From the NCBI GenBank assembly GCA_900708905.1, contig CAADRB010000022.1:1389895-1453894 (forward strand): a stretch of 64,000 nucleotides of DNA. Direction: 5' to 3'. The notes below the pieces were generated by a model. That model did not search any database. It worked only from the letters and a program-made list of their open reading frames with translations, and was not told where the DNA came from. Position 1 is the stretch's first letter. Each line of letters opens with the position of its first letter. Below, one piece after another: positions 34,132 to 47,455 of the stretch. The position numbers and the translations under genes were made by a program. This DNA comes from Hymenolepis diminuta (lineage: Eukaryota; Platyhelminthes; Cestoda; Cyclophyllidea; Hymenolepididae).

Positions 34132-36844
34132 ATCCACAATCTATTTTACTAAGCTAATCTCCAAAATAGACCTTCTGATTGGTTGACTATCAATCCACGT
34201 TATAACTTCACTTTTCTGCCAAAGATTGACACTTATAACTTTCTCTTTTTATACAATTTCGGAAAAAATGCATCCAGAGTTGAATACTCCGAGGTATTGA
34301 TTACATAAAATTATGAATAATCGAAGTTTTGCCATCAATCTTGAGAAATACCTGAATTGCATCAAAGACTTAGTCCCCATATTTGTAAATGTAAAATAAA
34401 ACAAGAGGTCGTTTCTGTTTAAATTTTAACTTGTAGCAGACGTTTAATATCAAGTAGAGGATGTGACAAAACAAAGTACCAGGATTGTTTTCTGTTTCAT
34501 TGACTTCAAAATTAATCTCATTTCAAAATCAATAAGTTGAGAAAATTGAAAGAATTCCTTGAGCTTCTCTGTTAATTCGGGAATTGGATTGGATTGGATT
34601 GAGGTTTTCTTTTCCTTACCGCTGAAATACTTTAATGAGGACAGGTCTAGAAATGGGACCTATTAATTAGCGTAACGGGATAACTGTATTGGGTTTATTT
34701 TGTATTTAATTGTTCTGTATTTTGTCATACCAGATATGCAAATCATTAGAAAAAATATGGTCACAATTTAGCCAAAATTTCTTAAATAGCGACCACTTAA
34801 ACCAGTCGACCTGATTGGCTTCAGGATTGTGATGACTCAACTCTCTAAAACTGTTCATATGATAATTCTACGCACCTCTTAAAAATATGCATTGTTTCAT
34901 ACTTTTCATCTTTTATTTGTCGTCTGATGAATTTTAATCGGCCCTGTAAGCCACTAGCACAGCAATTAGATAAAAATATATTCCCGGATGCATGCCACTG
35001 GCTCGAGTGGAATTGGTGATCTTAGAGTTAAGATGAGCGTTTCCCCTCACTCTTTGTGATCTTCGTACTTCATGGCCCTTTTTTTCGATTCTTCATGTAT
35101 TTTATAGACTTTGTACCCTTTCTTGCTACTTGCCATTTCTATGGTATGTACCTTAATAGGGAATTACTTATTCATTTATTCAATTGTTCCCTCTCAGTCT
35201 TCTCTCTTATCCTCATTACTACCACATAGCACTCATTTCTTGGCGTTCGGATTTGTCTAATGATAGCCATTTTAAGAATCTTTATATTTATAATGGACTT
35301 GGAATAGCAAAATCGAGTCTTCTCCAAGTTGCCGATTTTATTCCCAACAACATAAGGGAAGAGATGAAAGAGTAGAGACTCAAGTTTCTTATAAAGGTTA
35401 AAAGAGATAGGAATAGGTAAGTAAGTTGAAATTATTTTGTAAAACCTAAATCTAAGGTTTATAACTGAATTTTCTTTCAAAAAAAGATTTTCAGAGTGTT
35501 ATTTTTATTTTCAGGTGTTTCCTGAAATTATTATTGAATTTACAAAGCAAATATATAATATATAAAACTTTAATGTGATATTTATTAAAACGTACCAATA
35601 CATTTTTTTGAAACTGTTTAACCAAAACTTTCCTTTCCATTTATTAAGAAAAATCGGGTAAACGATTTTTCAATTTTCGGTTTGCGATCGTTTAGCTATT
35701 AGTACGATTTTCTAATTGTATTTAATTCAATACAAAGTTCATTTCAACTTATATATTTACTTCAATCGATGCCTAATGCTGTAGGAACTCAAATTCATTC
35801 CTCATTCCTCAAATTACCCCTAAAATGCAATTATTCGTCCAAATCATCACCTAGATTTTTGGAGTCACAAACGCGTTTCAATCGTTAGTTTATTAAGTCT
35901 ATTAAAATTGAGACCACGTAAAAGATGCCATTTGGACAAAGGATTTATGGTCTTTAATGTAAAATTTCATGAGAAAAGGGGAATAGAAGGGGAAACTTTG
36001 AAGATCTTAGTCCTGAAAGAACAATTGAACTCCCTCTGTCCAAAAGGCCTTCATTGTTTGAGCAAATGAAAATAAGACTCAGCTATGAAGTCGTCTGCAT
36101 GGGAGTTGTACATACTGGTACTTAAGAGTTTAATTAGAGCTCACCTAGAGTCTGTAGCGGATGCTACACCAATAAGCCTTTTTGCTATATCTAGGTAATC
36201 CTAAGCAGTCCTGATAGCGTCTAGCAGAGTCCTCTATTATAGTTTTGGCTCTCGAAATTAGCTAGGCTGCTCCCAAAGTAGCGAGAACAAAAAAGGTGTT
36301 GAATGGAGAGGGTTTATTGATCTGTATGTAATGAGATAGTAAGAATTTTAAGCAAACAGAGCTCCTTATGAGTTGTTGTCCGCGAGCTTGGTTCTTAGGT
36401 GCAGGGATAGTGACTGCTGATTGCCTGGAGACTTCTGCAGGCGAACGCCACAAGTGCACTGTTAGATTAAATTCATGTGGGCTTATTTTATCTTCTTAGC
36501 TTCGTCATAATTAAAATACAAAAGATACTAATTTTTCATATCAGTTAATGCCAATCAGTAGCTCTGTAAATACAAATATGAGTGTAAAATTGATAAATTC
36601 GGAGGTATAAACAGATTGCTGAATATCTGTTGAAAGTGGAGAACCCAAATAAGCAAGAATTTAAGGATCGGAATTAAGTACACCGAACAAAGAAAATTAC
36701 GATATTCTATTGATAAAACCTATTGTCGTCTTGTTCTGTCAGTCATGTAAGTTATTAAAATGGTGTGCATCGAAAATTGGATACATCTTAATTAGGAAGG
36801 AAAGGAATGCTTTTAAGTTGTTTATATAGCAATATTCATAAGAT
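34132..36844. other. AT-rich intergenic stretch
   Basis: No supportable gene. A short ATTGG tandem repeat lies at 34582-34600. The frames at 35172-35480 (minus) and 35184-35375 (plus) overlap and have no features. Confidence 0.35.
34582..34600 (+). repeat. ATTGG tandem repeat (about four units)
   Basis: The sequence reads ATTGGATTGGATTGGATTG, a pentanucleotide microsatellite. Confidence 0.85.
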
Positions 36845-37170
36845 CATTTATTTAAAAAAGCGTATAAAGCATACTAATTGGACAATAGGATGCGTTGAAT
36901 TCATGTTTTACTACACTGAAGAGAAAGCTCTCTGAGTCTTTTTGATTGCAGTTTCTGAACCTTGAAATTTTTCCCCAGCTTTGACTTTTAATGTTTGGTT
37001 CCGAAAGTTATACTCATGGAAATATTTTCTCATTTCGTTGATCAACCTAGAATTTGGTGTAATCATATAAAAATACACATCTGACAGTGCAAGGCAAATT
37101 TTGTTTTTTCACGAGTGAGAGGAAGTAGTCGTCTAGCCATATTGGTTATTTCTGTCTCAAGCACCATGAA
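36845..37170 (-). other. Small sequence family, copy 2
   Basis: On the minus strand a frame open from about 37105 to a TAG near 36912 encodes LSDVYFYMITPNSRLINE, then EYNFRNQTLKVKAGEKF. The first block matches copy 1 at protein level (L-x-DV-x-F-x-x-I-x-PNS-x-LI), which suggests past or present coding in this frame. An indel of about 8 nt then puts the two copies in different frames. A potential acceptor (CACTGTCAG) lies within the first block. No signal peptide is visible directly upstream. Confidence 0.4.
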
Positions 37171-39824
37171 ACTATCGTCAAATTTACCCACGGTTCTAGT
37201 TCCTCATTGTTCCACTTTATGCTCATTTGGACTGGATGCTGGTGACTGTTTTCGAACAGATTGGTGAGGTTGCTAGTTTTTACTCACTTCTAATTTCTTA
37301 CACCGTCCATAAGAGATCAAGAGACTAAGTATTCAGGCTAGGTGATTAGTAGGTGCTTTTGGTCAAAAATACTGATATGCCAACCAAACACCTGTGGGAA
37401 TTTGCTTCTATTTTTAGGCAAAGATGAACTTTAATTAATTATCTCAGCATATGGAAGAAATAAAATTGGTCTGAGAAGCGTCACTGTAGGTTCACATTTA
37501 TTGACAGCTTGGTTATCAAACTTGTGAAGCAAGTAATTACTGACACAAATAAGACTTGAAATTCGGTTAACAATGTGAATGGACATGGTAAATTGCTTCA
37601 AAGAAAATCGAAATCGGGGAAGAATATATTATTCATTTAGTTTCCTCTTTTCAAGAGTTCTTAATGACGATCTTGTTCTTCATGAACTATACCTTGCAAT
37701 CAAATAATACTGCGTATTATTAAAAAAACGTAATTTCGAAAGAACTTAAAAGGCATGAACTTTGCAATGGTTTGAAGTTACTAGGATAATAAGCCATAAA
37801 AGAGCCATAAAAGAGAGAAGTATTAAATGTAATAAAATAGTTGTGAATCTAAGTTCTTAAATTTTTAATGAAAGTGCAATTTTGGACTGTGGAAACGATA
37901 TCCGAGTATGATAAAGGGGGAAAGTTATACGGCAACTGTTTATTTCGAGGGAAATGGACACCAAAGTATATTTGTCGTTTAACAATATGCAGTTGATAGG
38001 TAAATTGAAATGATGTATGCAGCCTAAGATTCACTTCACATTGCTTTTTGAATTCCATTACAATATTTTTATGAAGAATGAGCTGGACAAATGACTACGT
38101 GGGATAAAGTAGGTGTTAATATTCAAGAATAGAATAGGGACACGAAATATGCCATTAATGACTAAGCTGGCAACTCCGTAAGCCAGTACGAAAGCTGACA
38201 GACAAATTAAGGTGACGTGGAGACAGAGTGGGCCCATGATAAGCTTGAATTCCAGTTACACTCAACTACACGTTCCAATTCCACTTCAGGCGGAAGTGAC
38301 GATTATGATAGGATGGTGGCACCTTCTCACCTTTATTTGTCTTCAGAATCTTACATGCATTTGTACTCTAATACTATGTATTGCTTTTCCATAAGATGTT
38401 CTGTAATAAAAATTCAAGTGAACCACGCTTCTTACGATATTATCAACAAATTTTAACCAACACCTACTTATCCTTCTGCAGGTCTATAAAGGGCAAGATG
38501 CAACTGCCCAATGTTAAAATCAAATATGACTGTCAAATGAAATTTGAGATAATATAATATGAAATCATAAAATTCCCAAAGGACTCCCAATCTGTCCCAT
38601 AAAGTGGTGAGAGTATACGTAGGTCATTGCTGAATATCTAAGTAAATCACCATCTTTTAGCATTGAAATCTTCAGGTTTAGACCTTATCTTCCTTCACTT
38701 AAGGCAAATCACTTATTAACCACACTCTTCAGTTCATATCCTTACCCAACAAGGAAACCATGAAACTCCGATTTGCTGGTGAAATATTAATACGTTAAAT
38801 ACTAGTTAGAGATGGTGTCTGATTTTCATTTGCCAAAGTTACGCCCGGCTAAGTCAGCGTCTGAAACTCTAAAATAGAGCGATATATAGTTGAGACATCT
38901 GAGAGATTGGGTTGCTATAACAGTGTTCGATAATTTTTTTCTTTCCAATCAATTTGAAGACCCCAATTTATTCTTATCAGCCTTGATATGAAATCTAGTT
39001 GAAGATTGTTAGAATACGAGAGCTGAAAGTGGATAGATCCAGACATAATCTAACCTTGATAAGAGGGAAGGGGGGCAAACATTAGATGTAATGGATATGA
39101 TCAGAGGGCCAATCGTTTATGAGGTCAATGGCTGGCGACTTAAGGAAATGAAAACTATTGGAAAGATTATTCGCAATTATGGCATCCTGAACGTGTCCTG
39201 GACACATTCTCTTCATGCGTCTCAAATGATCTGCTGGTAACATATGTTTACTTATTTATCTGCTTTGTTTGAACTCTCATTTGAAGATTTTTATTGAATG
39301 CTCAATAAAATAACAAGGAACGTAAAATAATCGATCCCATGCTGCATCCCATTGTTTGTGCCCAGTCTGATTCGAAACTTAGTTTTAGGATTTAAGAAAG
39401 GGAGTTTTTTCTTGTTTTTCTTCCCAAATTAAAATCGAGGACAAGTCAAGGTTAAATTTCAACCAATGATAGAAAAATATGATCTCAACATTCATGAGAT
39501 GGGGAATGGGGTTTCAGGCACACTCAGTGTCTTAATTTGAGTTCTTATTATATGCTGAATCTGGATTCTGGTTTCTAAAATATATGAATATTTATAAAAT
39601 CGAGAAAAAACTGTTTCCAAAATAACTAATTTTATTAGGTGTTTGAAAGCATTCTAATTCCAGATTTTTATGTCCACACTTGCTTTCAAACTGGTGCATA
39701 TTTTCATTTCGCTTTAGAAGTTGTTTTCTTGACCGTAAATGCAAGTATAAAACCAAATAATTTCTAGATTTCCATCGCATAATTTGTTGTAGGTCCCGTA
39801 GACATACAACTAAGTTCCAGGGGC
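37171..39824. other. Intergenic stretch downstream of the RhoGAP gene
   Basis: No further gene is supported. The right end must contain the 3' UTR of the RhoGAP gene, whose stop is at 39825. The overlapping plus-strand frames at 38212-38456 lack features. Confidence 0.35.
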
Positions 39825-42800
39825 CTAACCATAAGTTTCCTGGGCCCCAGTGAAGATTTCTCTTAGCTTTGGGCGAATGTCCATGACTTTTTGATTCACA
39901 GAATACGCGGAATCCTCTAAGCTCAACTTGCTTGTCAACAAAGAGCATTCCTCCTCTAAAACTGACTGTTCCGCGTGTTCTGCTGATAGCATTCTCCAGT
40001 TTCCCAGAATAATTTCAAAGACCTGCGAATAAAAATAAGTTGTTTATAACTTTCTCGATTGTTTAAGATGAAATCTACCTGGTTGAATTTCTTGGTATCG
40101 TCGATTTCGAGATCAATAAGAGATGGTCCGATGCTAGTCGCAACACAATATGCTGAGCATTTGTTTGTTTCCTGATTATCAATTAATCTGCGAAGGTGAC
40201 TTAGAAGGAAAATTAATGTCGAATATCTGCGGCTATTGTAGCACGGTGTTTTTTCGATATCTGAAATAGATTCCCCACTGAGGCTCCTTCGAAGCTAGAA
40301 ATCAAGTCATAATAAAAAATGAGACAAAAATGACTTACGCGTTGGAATGTAGGTTGAATATACTTTAATCCTAAGGTTTTTGGGGCTTCTTTTGTCTTCT
40401 CAGCTTGCTCTTTTGCTCTAGATTTCATCTACCCAATAACAATGTATTAAGATGGAAGAGATTGCTAAATAGAAGTGAAAAAACACATACTTCTTGCAAT
40501 TTGACTCTCACGGCCTCAAGTATTGACTGGTATTCTTTTCCACTCAGTGGGATATCCTCACTTGGAATTATATCAATAACTGATTTCCATTCGTCTAAGT
40601 AATTAAGTTATAAATAAACTTCATAACACTACCCGGATAGAGAAGAGATTCTGGGAGATACCGGAAAAATCGTTTGATTGCTGCAGCTATAACATGAGGA
40701 TAATCCCAGCATTCCAATTTGAGTATTCTTTCGGGATTTATCTTTCCCTTCGATTAAAAAAATATGTAAAATGTTTAATCACTGACTGCGGTACCATTAC
40801 GTTAAGCAAAAGATCTTACTGAATCTGCAATGAGGACTAATTCATTGATCATCCTTTCGTTTCCACACTTTCGGTAAAGGCCCTCATAATGAAGTCCGTG
40901 TAATTCCAGTGCGGTTATGGTAAGTTGAAGGAACAGGGGAACATTCTAAATATTTATCAATAATCTTTAAAGTAAAAACATAGGGTTTACTTTGAAGTCC
41001 GGGCTGATGATCTGATCCTTAAGGCCAACCTGAAGTACTTCTCCAGAGCGAATTGGTGCTTGCGATGATTTCCTGCCGAAGAAAGATCTGCTTCTTCGCC
41101 TATTGGAACTACCTGATAAATGAATAACAGGAAAGTTATGGCCCAGCCACCTTCAGAATAAAAATTATCGCCGGGTAAAGAGGTAGAACACGTCAGATTT
41201 GAAGGTATCCTGTTCATAACGTGATAATCCGTGCAAGTGGCACTAAAGTTAGGCTCCCTTTCAGATCAGCGAAGTTAGACTGCCAGCTCTTATATGAAAA
41301 TTCAGGCATGGGGGCACGGATATCAGCACATAAAGAGCGCACAATTACAAAGATGCCGCAAATTTAAAGTTTGATTTATACTCTTTATGCTCAGATACCC
41401 GTAATTTGGGTGAAAGAAAAAGCGTCGACTCGACCTTTAAAAACCGATAGTGTATTTGTTTTTCAACAATTATTTGACAAGTATAACCCCATAGTAACCA
41501 AGGATTATCCTCTGATCCACTGAGGACAGTTAGGGAATACCAATATTTCTGCGGTGCAGAGCTGTTGATAAAATGTAATAACGCGAAAAGATCAGGTAGG
41601 GATTGTTGAATATGATCTGTTAATGTAAATATTTGAATGTTTATAAGAGAGTGACTGTGAAATAGGGAATCATTTTTACCGGCAGTGAAAAGATTACCCC
41701 AATATTGACAAGTATGGAGTCAGTTAGTTATCACATTCCCTGCGTCGGTTATCGTCTTTGAAAATATCAAACCAGCTCAGAGATGTTCAATTCCGCAGAA
41801 TTTTCTCGAAGTAGGCTAATAACCCTATAATGGGAAATTTTTCCAGTGAATCAAAGTATGCCAATATAGCCAAATCCAACCCTTCTGGACTACACGTATC
41901 AGATTAAATGTTTTAATCTCTATAAATTTTACTTGATAATTTCGCTCCAGTTTAATGTTGACCCATAGTAAAAACGTATTGTTCTAACGCAGTACTAACG
42001 ACATTAATGAGACCAGAATAAATTGGGCCTCGAAAATCCTCTTACAAATTGATAGATTCTCCTAAAAGACTAGGAGAATGCCACAGTCCTTTTCGTGAGA
42101 AGAAAACTTGCTTACTGGACAAGTGAAACCAAAAGAGGAGAAGTGAGTAGGAAGGGAAATTAGAATTTGGAAGTGAAGGCGAAAATCGTTAGCTCCAATC
42201 AAGTGGAACCTAAGCTATGATAAAATGGACCTATTGAGGTACAATATGGGAATTGACAGATTTCGCATATTTTGATGACAATCGAGAAAAATTTTTAAAG
42301 ATAAAAGTCAGAGGAGGTAAGCGTTAGCATGTGCTCACCAAAGTACATTTAAATGCTTTCGTTTACGTTGCCATAACTGATCCTTCTTCAAGTCCTAAAC
42401 TATATAGCAGAATGTTTTTTCAATTAAAATGTTGATTCAGATAGGAAGATAAGCACTTGGTACACATATCCTTAGCTCTCCACGCATTTAGTATACTTTA
42501 CGTTTAGCCGGAGTCTTCATTTTCTTTTAAATTTGACTTCAAACGCATCCCAATACCAATAACTTTAGTCCGGATATCAAAATTGCGTCAATTGGCAATG
42601 ACCTCTTCCAAAGTAGGTCACTGATAATCTCCGCCGGTTAAGACAGTTGTTTTAGACTCTCTGGCAAAATATAGCAAAATAATCTTCCCATTTATCTCAG
42701 GTTAACTTTCATCCCATTTTTCCAGCCCAATAAACGCATGTGATCTCTCAACTTCGGATTAGTAAAAGAACTGATATTTAGATGATTAAGGAGTGGATTT

Positions 42801-43722
42801 GGAAAGCGCTTAAGAGATTCTGTCCAAAAGCAAAAATAGCGACCATGACGTAAATGTTAAAATGAACCAATACATCTTTTAAAATTGTGTCTTATTCGGT
42901 TTTTTGGACCCTATGGCATAAAATGAATCCGATTATACTTACTAGGAGTTTTGCTTCGTGATCTAGAACGAATCTTTTCTAACAAAGAATTACTGCCCAA
43001 TAAGGATCGGCTTCTTTCGCTCTTGGGTGTACCTGAAAAAGAATCAGGAAAGTATTAATGTCGAGGATAATTTAATAGCCTCTTTCCTTAATAAATAGCT
43101 AATGCTTACTAATAGTGTCACGTCGTGACTTGCGAATACCGATCTTACCCTCAGATGTACGCATTCTTGGAAGCTTTATGGGTAATTTCTTAGGTGTTGA
43201 AACCTTAGGACTAGTCTTTCCCCTCTTTTCCAAACTATCACGAAGGTTATAAATGACCTTAGCCGTGCTTTCATCTTTAAAGACCACAAGCAAAATAAAT
43301 CCACCTTGGGATTTGCTCTTTAGCAGAAATTGAGGCATCTTATCAGCTGCTTTTAAAGCGGACTCTTCCACAATTTTAGAATACCGCGCCGGCTGCATTA
43401 TTGGGGATTGAGGAGACGTCAGTACTGTTTTAAGTGGTTGAAAATCAGTTCGAAATATCTGTAAATGTTCCGTTGGTATATCGATAGTTGGACCAGAGAG
43501 ATTATATCTTCTAAAATCCTAAAAAAGAGGTAAAACATTTACTATTCAAAAAATACCGTTAGAGCTTACAAAATAGGTATCCACAGAAGACTGGATGAAT
43601 GTTATTAGCTTGCTTCTTATGAATAAAAGGAATTTACTCCATTTGAGAGGTTCGAAATACTTCCCATTCAGCTTGATCAAAAGACACTCCACTGGGTCGA
43701 GATTGTTCGTGGTTTGAATCAT
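39825..43722 (-). CDS. RhoGAP-domain protein, complete, ten exons (540 aa)
   Basis: RhoGAP domains speed GTP hydrolysis on Rho/Rac/Cdc42 through an arginine finger. Exons: 43722-43570, 43518-43110, 43032-42943, 41112-40991, 40945-40820, 40747-40633, 40594-40491, 40428-40339, 40294-40079 and 40022-39825 (1623 nt, all phases agree). Residues about 240-465 form the domain: NVPLFLQLTITALELHGL, the finger loop EGLYRKCGNE (Arg 283), HVIAAAIKRFFRYLPESLLY, TLIFLLSHLRRL, NKCSAYC and SIGPSL. A Lys/Glu-rich insert (exon 8 and the start of exon 9, MKSRAKEQAEKTKEAPK onwards) lengthens the domain. The first 215 residues match nothing I know. Residues about 175-240 are Arg/Ser-rich (RSRSRSKTP, RRRSRSFFG). 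The start ATG has an in-frame TAA about 25 nt upstream. The subfamily is uncertain. Introns 4-9 are short (38-76 nt), intron 3 is 1830 nt. Confidence 0.9.
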
Positions 43723-44379
43723 ATTGAAATCAAAGTATATGGAGATATTTTAATCCACAAATAGACGAAAATGATTATTAACTTAGGAAATCGTAAAGAG
43801 AAAATAGTTATGGTTTGAATCAAAGAGTGCAAAATTTAAATTTGAGTTAAATTAGGAGTAAATATCTCTAATTGAGTAGTTTTCATCGATAAAACTTTAA
43901 GATTCCATTGCAGTTACTTGATTATCAATTACATATTGAAAATACTGAGAAATTTTAGCGTCCGGATAATTTGTTTAAATTCACGCTTGATTCATTAATT
44001 AGCAGCCAAGCGAATTACTGAATGGTTATTGTTATAATGTATATAGGCCTAGTTTCTACCACTATAACCAGCAGGGAGGGGGGAGGGGATAGAAAAGGCA
44101 GTTGTACCGCTAATTCAAAGCAATTTTTGACTAAACAAGATTATTTATTGAAAAATTAGTCTTCTTCACATGAGTAACTTTTAAAAATCAACCCAAATCA
44201 AATGCATTTAGGCCGCAACCATGGCACCGCTGTCTCGAATTTTCTGGCCTGGTCCACTGCTCATCGCGGGTCACCACGACGGAAGCATAGTCTATATAAA
44301 TCCTTATTAATAAACACCTTCTAAAACTGGGCAAGTTAATATGAAGACCTTAAAGTCAAAAGTATTTTGAAACACGGAA

Positions 44380-44520
44380 ATTAAGACCAAGAAGCATAAA
44401 GTGTGTTAAGGGTGAGAGGGAGTGACCTATTGATCATACTCCTTTGATTAACCAGGGGAAGTGAGGATAAACATATCCCCTGATCTAGCCAGTAGCCACC
44501 ACTTTCAATATGCATGCGAG
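44380..44520 (+). repeat. Short dispersed repeat related to 28395-28530
   Basis: Both loci carry a GACCAAGAAG tract, an A/G-rich stretch ending in a GTGACC- or GCGACC-like core, then CTGATCTAGCCAGTAGCCAC here against CTGATCTAACCAATTGCCAC near 28498. The class is unknown. Confidence 0.4.
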
Positions 44521-44636
44521 TAGATGAATCTGTTCTGGCGGGAGTTTGCTAACTTAGCTTTAGTTGGAATATGCTTAGTAGCTGACACTTCAATCTAAAC
44601 TGCCTTGACTCATCCCTGAATTTGCTTTTTGATGTG

Positions 44637-44647
44637 CCCCCCCCCCC
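44637..44647 (+). repeat. Poly-C tract
   Basis: Eleven consecutive C bases inside a longer pyrimidine run, which stands out in AT-rich surroundings. Confidence 0.9.
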
Positions 44648-47329
44648 TCCCCTTTTTCTAGCACCTGCATAGTGAGAACTACGCTAATCTACCTTACCAC
44701 TTTTCAGTCTGCATGTTACAAGGCTTCCTCAGTATCCTCACTTACACCAGCATTCACTCCCAATTTTGCTGTGTCTTTCTTATCATACTTTTAATGAATC
44801 CCGTAGAAGCTTAAAAAACTGATTTTTTCCTCTGCTAAGTCGTCGTTTTGTCAGTTTCTGCTTTCCTCTTACCTTTCATCAGCAATAAATAAGGAAAAGC
44901 TGACAGTCAGGTAAAAGACTACAAGTTTACATGCAATGACAGGTTTTTGTAAAGTTCACAAATGTGCCTGAATGTTTTAATTTGAAATTTTAACTGGATT
45001 TATTACTTAACCAAGTGCAAAAGATTTGTGTGGTCCTAACTTATATTATTTAAAAATAGCTAAAGCAATTAAATATTTAACTTAAATATTTTTTATTTGC
45101 ACTTTTAAATTATTAATATTATCTGAATCGAACCAAAATTAAAAAACTGCATTTTTTGCATTTTACGGAAGTTGAAAATTTTGGTTTCGTGCAATGAACT
45201 CTAGGATCAAGTGTCATCTCAAAATAGAGTTTATGACTTGAAGAAAAAAAAGTACATATTTCAGGATATTGAAATTAATTTCTGCCCAATGGTTTCGAAC
45301 ATCCCCTTAAATTTGCCTACCACGGTTTAATTAACCAGGATTCTTTTGTTCCGAATCGATGTGTTTATGCATAATTTTACAGCCTTTGACAGGATTTTAC
45401 ACATAATCACATAAGATAGGAAGGTAGATACAGCCACTCATAAGTGTACGTTAGAACCTATACTTTGTCTTAATGCTATAACATACTTTTATTAGTGTTT
45501 TCCACACAGACATCGATCTCCAATGAATGAAACGGAATAATATTGCAGTTGCTTTTCAGCTAGGAATTGAAGATGTGAGAACATCCGATTCAAAGTCTCT
45601 AAAATTCAGAACGAGTATAAATTTTCAATATGCCTATCAGCCAAGTCGGGGTTGATGACCATAGATACATGCCCAGTGATCCATATTAGTTAATTCCGGT
45701 CACCGAAAAGAGGGATTGAAGGCAATTTTCTCGTAAGAGCGGCTCTAGGATAATTTCCTGCTAACAAAGTTAACTGTCGCTGTCAGCTCATTTAATAGGT
45801 ACTTAATTTCCGATCGAGTGTACATATATTCTCCCAGACTTCAAGATATATAAATCACATTCGAACTGTTTCAGTGAGCCGAAGTGCATGACTAACCTCA
45901 ATAGCATAGTATAATTAAAATAATGACTTCTTGTCTATAAAGTATTTTTAAAAGGAGGCCAAAATATAAACAAATAACCGGATAACATAAAATTTAAATC
46001 CATGCAGACCGAATAACCGAAAACAAGCGTGTTCTCTCTGAAGTAGTTGGAGATTTTTTTGAAAAGGTTGCAGAAAATAGATTTTCCCTAACTTCCGGTT
46101 CGTAAGATCGGTTCAATAATAAATTCTGTTAGACGGAAATTTGTTTTATAACTTTTCTATTTTGCAATTTTGGATTTATTTCATTTATTTTAATTTAGTT
46201 AGCAAAATTTTTGTCTTCCTAGACATGAGTAAGAAGAATTTGTTTTAGATTCGTTCCTGGGAGGAAGTAAAAAGAAAGTTGAGGAGATTTTTCTGCTAAG
46301 AATAAAATTTAACTCTTTAATTAAGTGCATATCATATGCAGCCTCTTGGGAATAATGAAAAATACTTCTTGTCTATCCTCAAAAGAAGACACATGAAGGA
46401 AGTGAAGTCTTATTAGCAAGTAAAATTAGTCTTGAATAAAATGGATAAAGAAATTACTAAAAATTACGGTCTTCGCTAAATCTCGAATATTCGGTAATCA
46501 AAATGTCGAAACGTATTGGTCGGTTTGAATCTGTTTTTTGTCTCACAGTTAAAGCGGTTACTACACTAATTCATTTTTGTGGGTTGGAGCCTTGACGAAG
46601 AGTGTTTATGAGTGGAAGACATAATATAATTGAATTGAAATGTCCCCAATCTGATTAATTTTTTAATTTTATTTCTCTTTTAATACGTCTCTAAGAAGGC
46701 AGAAAAGTTTCTAATTTGCAAAGCTCTTTAATTACAAGATATAAAATTTATAAATGAGGATTTAAATTTTATTCAAGCTTCTGACGAATGTATTTCGCCT
46801 ATTTTTGGTATAAATAAGAATAAAATGTCAGAAATTTAATAAATGCTACTTATTGAAAGTTCGAATAAGGATCGATATACTGTAATAAATATAATTAAAA
46901 TACTTTTTAACATAATCATAGTAATTAATATTAATATATGTAATAATTTGATTTGTACCAGAAACCAAAACGATAGTGACGCCAAGTGTTGTAGTTTGAA
47001 TTTCATCTGCTGAACGTCGTTCGACAGTAATAAAATTATCACCAAATTATTAATATTGGTATCAAGTTACGGAAGAATTGGGTTGAGCACATGAAGAAAC
47101 TGAATAGCAAAAGGACAAAATTAATTATCGGAATTAAACAGTATTATGGTACGGACAGCGGTATTGAATCTAAGTGGGCAATACACTCGGTGATGTATTA
47201 ATGAACTTCACATAGGCATTCATGTGCGTCATATAGTTATTTATATAGAAAATGGAAAGAAGTCACTGTATGCAACCGAACATAATGGGATAAGTTCACT
47301 ATGATTAGTAGTGAGGTGTATTGTGACCA

Positions 47330-47455
47330 TATTGACCTGATGAGACAAAACATACAATCGATATTACCATATTTAGGCAACTTGTGATTAAGTCAGCAAT
47401 AAATCACCGACTCTAACTCACTGCACTTTACCAGCAATATAAACAGGGAGAACGC
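47330..47455 (+). repeat. Interspersed repeat, partial copy 3 (related to 9870-10010)
   Basis: GATTAAGTCAGCAATAAATC and the following ACTCACTGCAC match AATTAAGTCGGGAATAAATC and ATCACTGCGC at 9973-10008. The bases to the left align loosely with the right half of copy 1. Confidence 0.45.
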
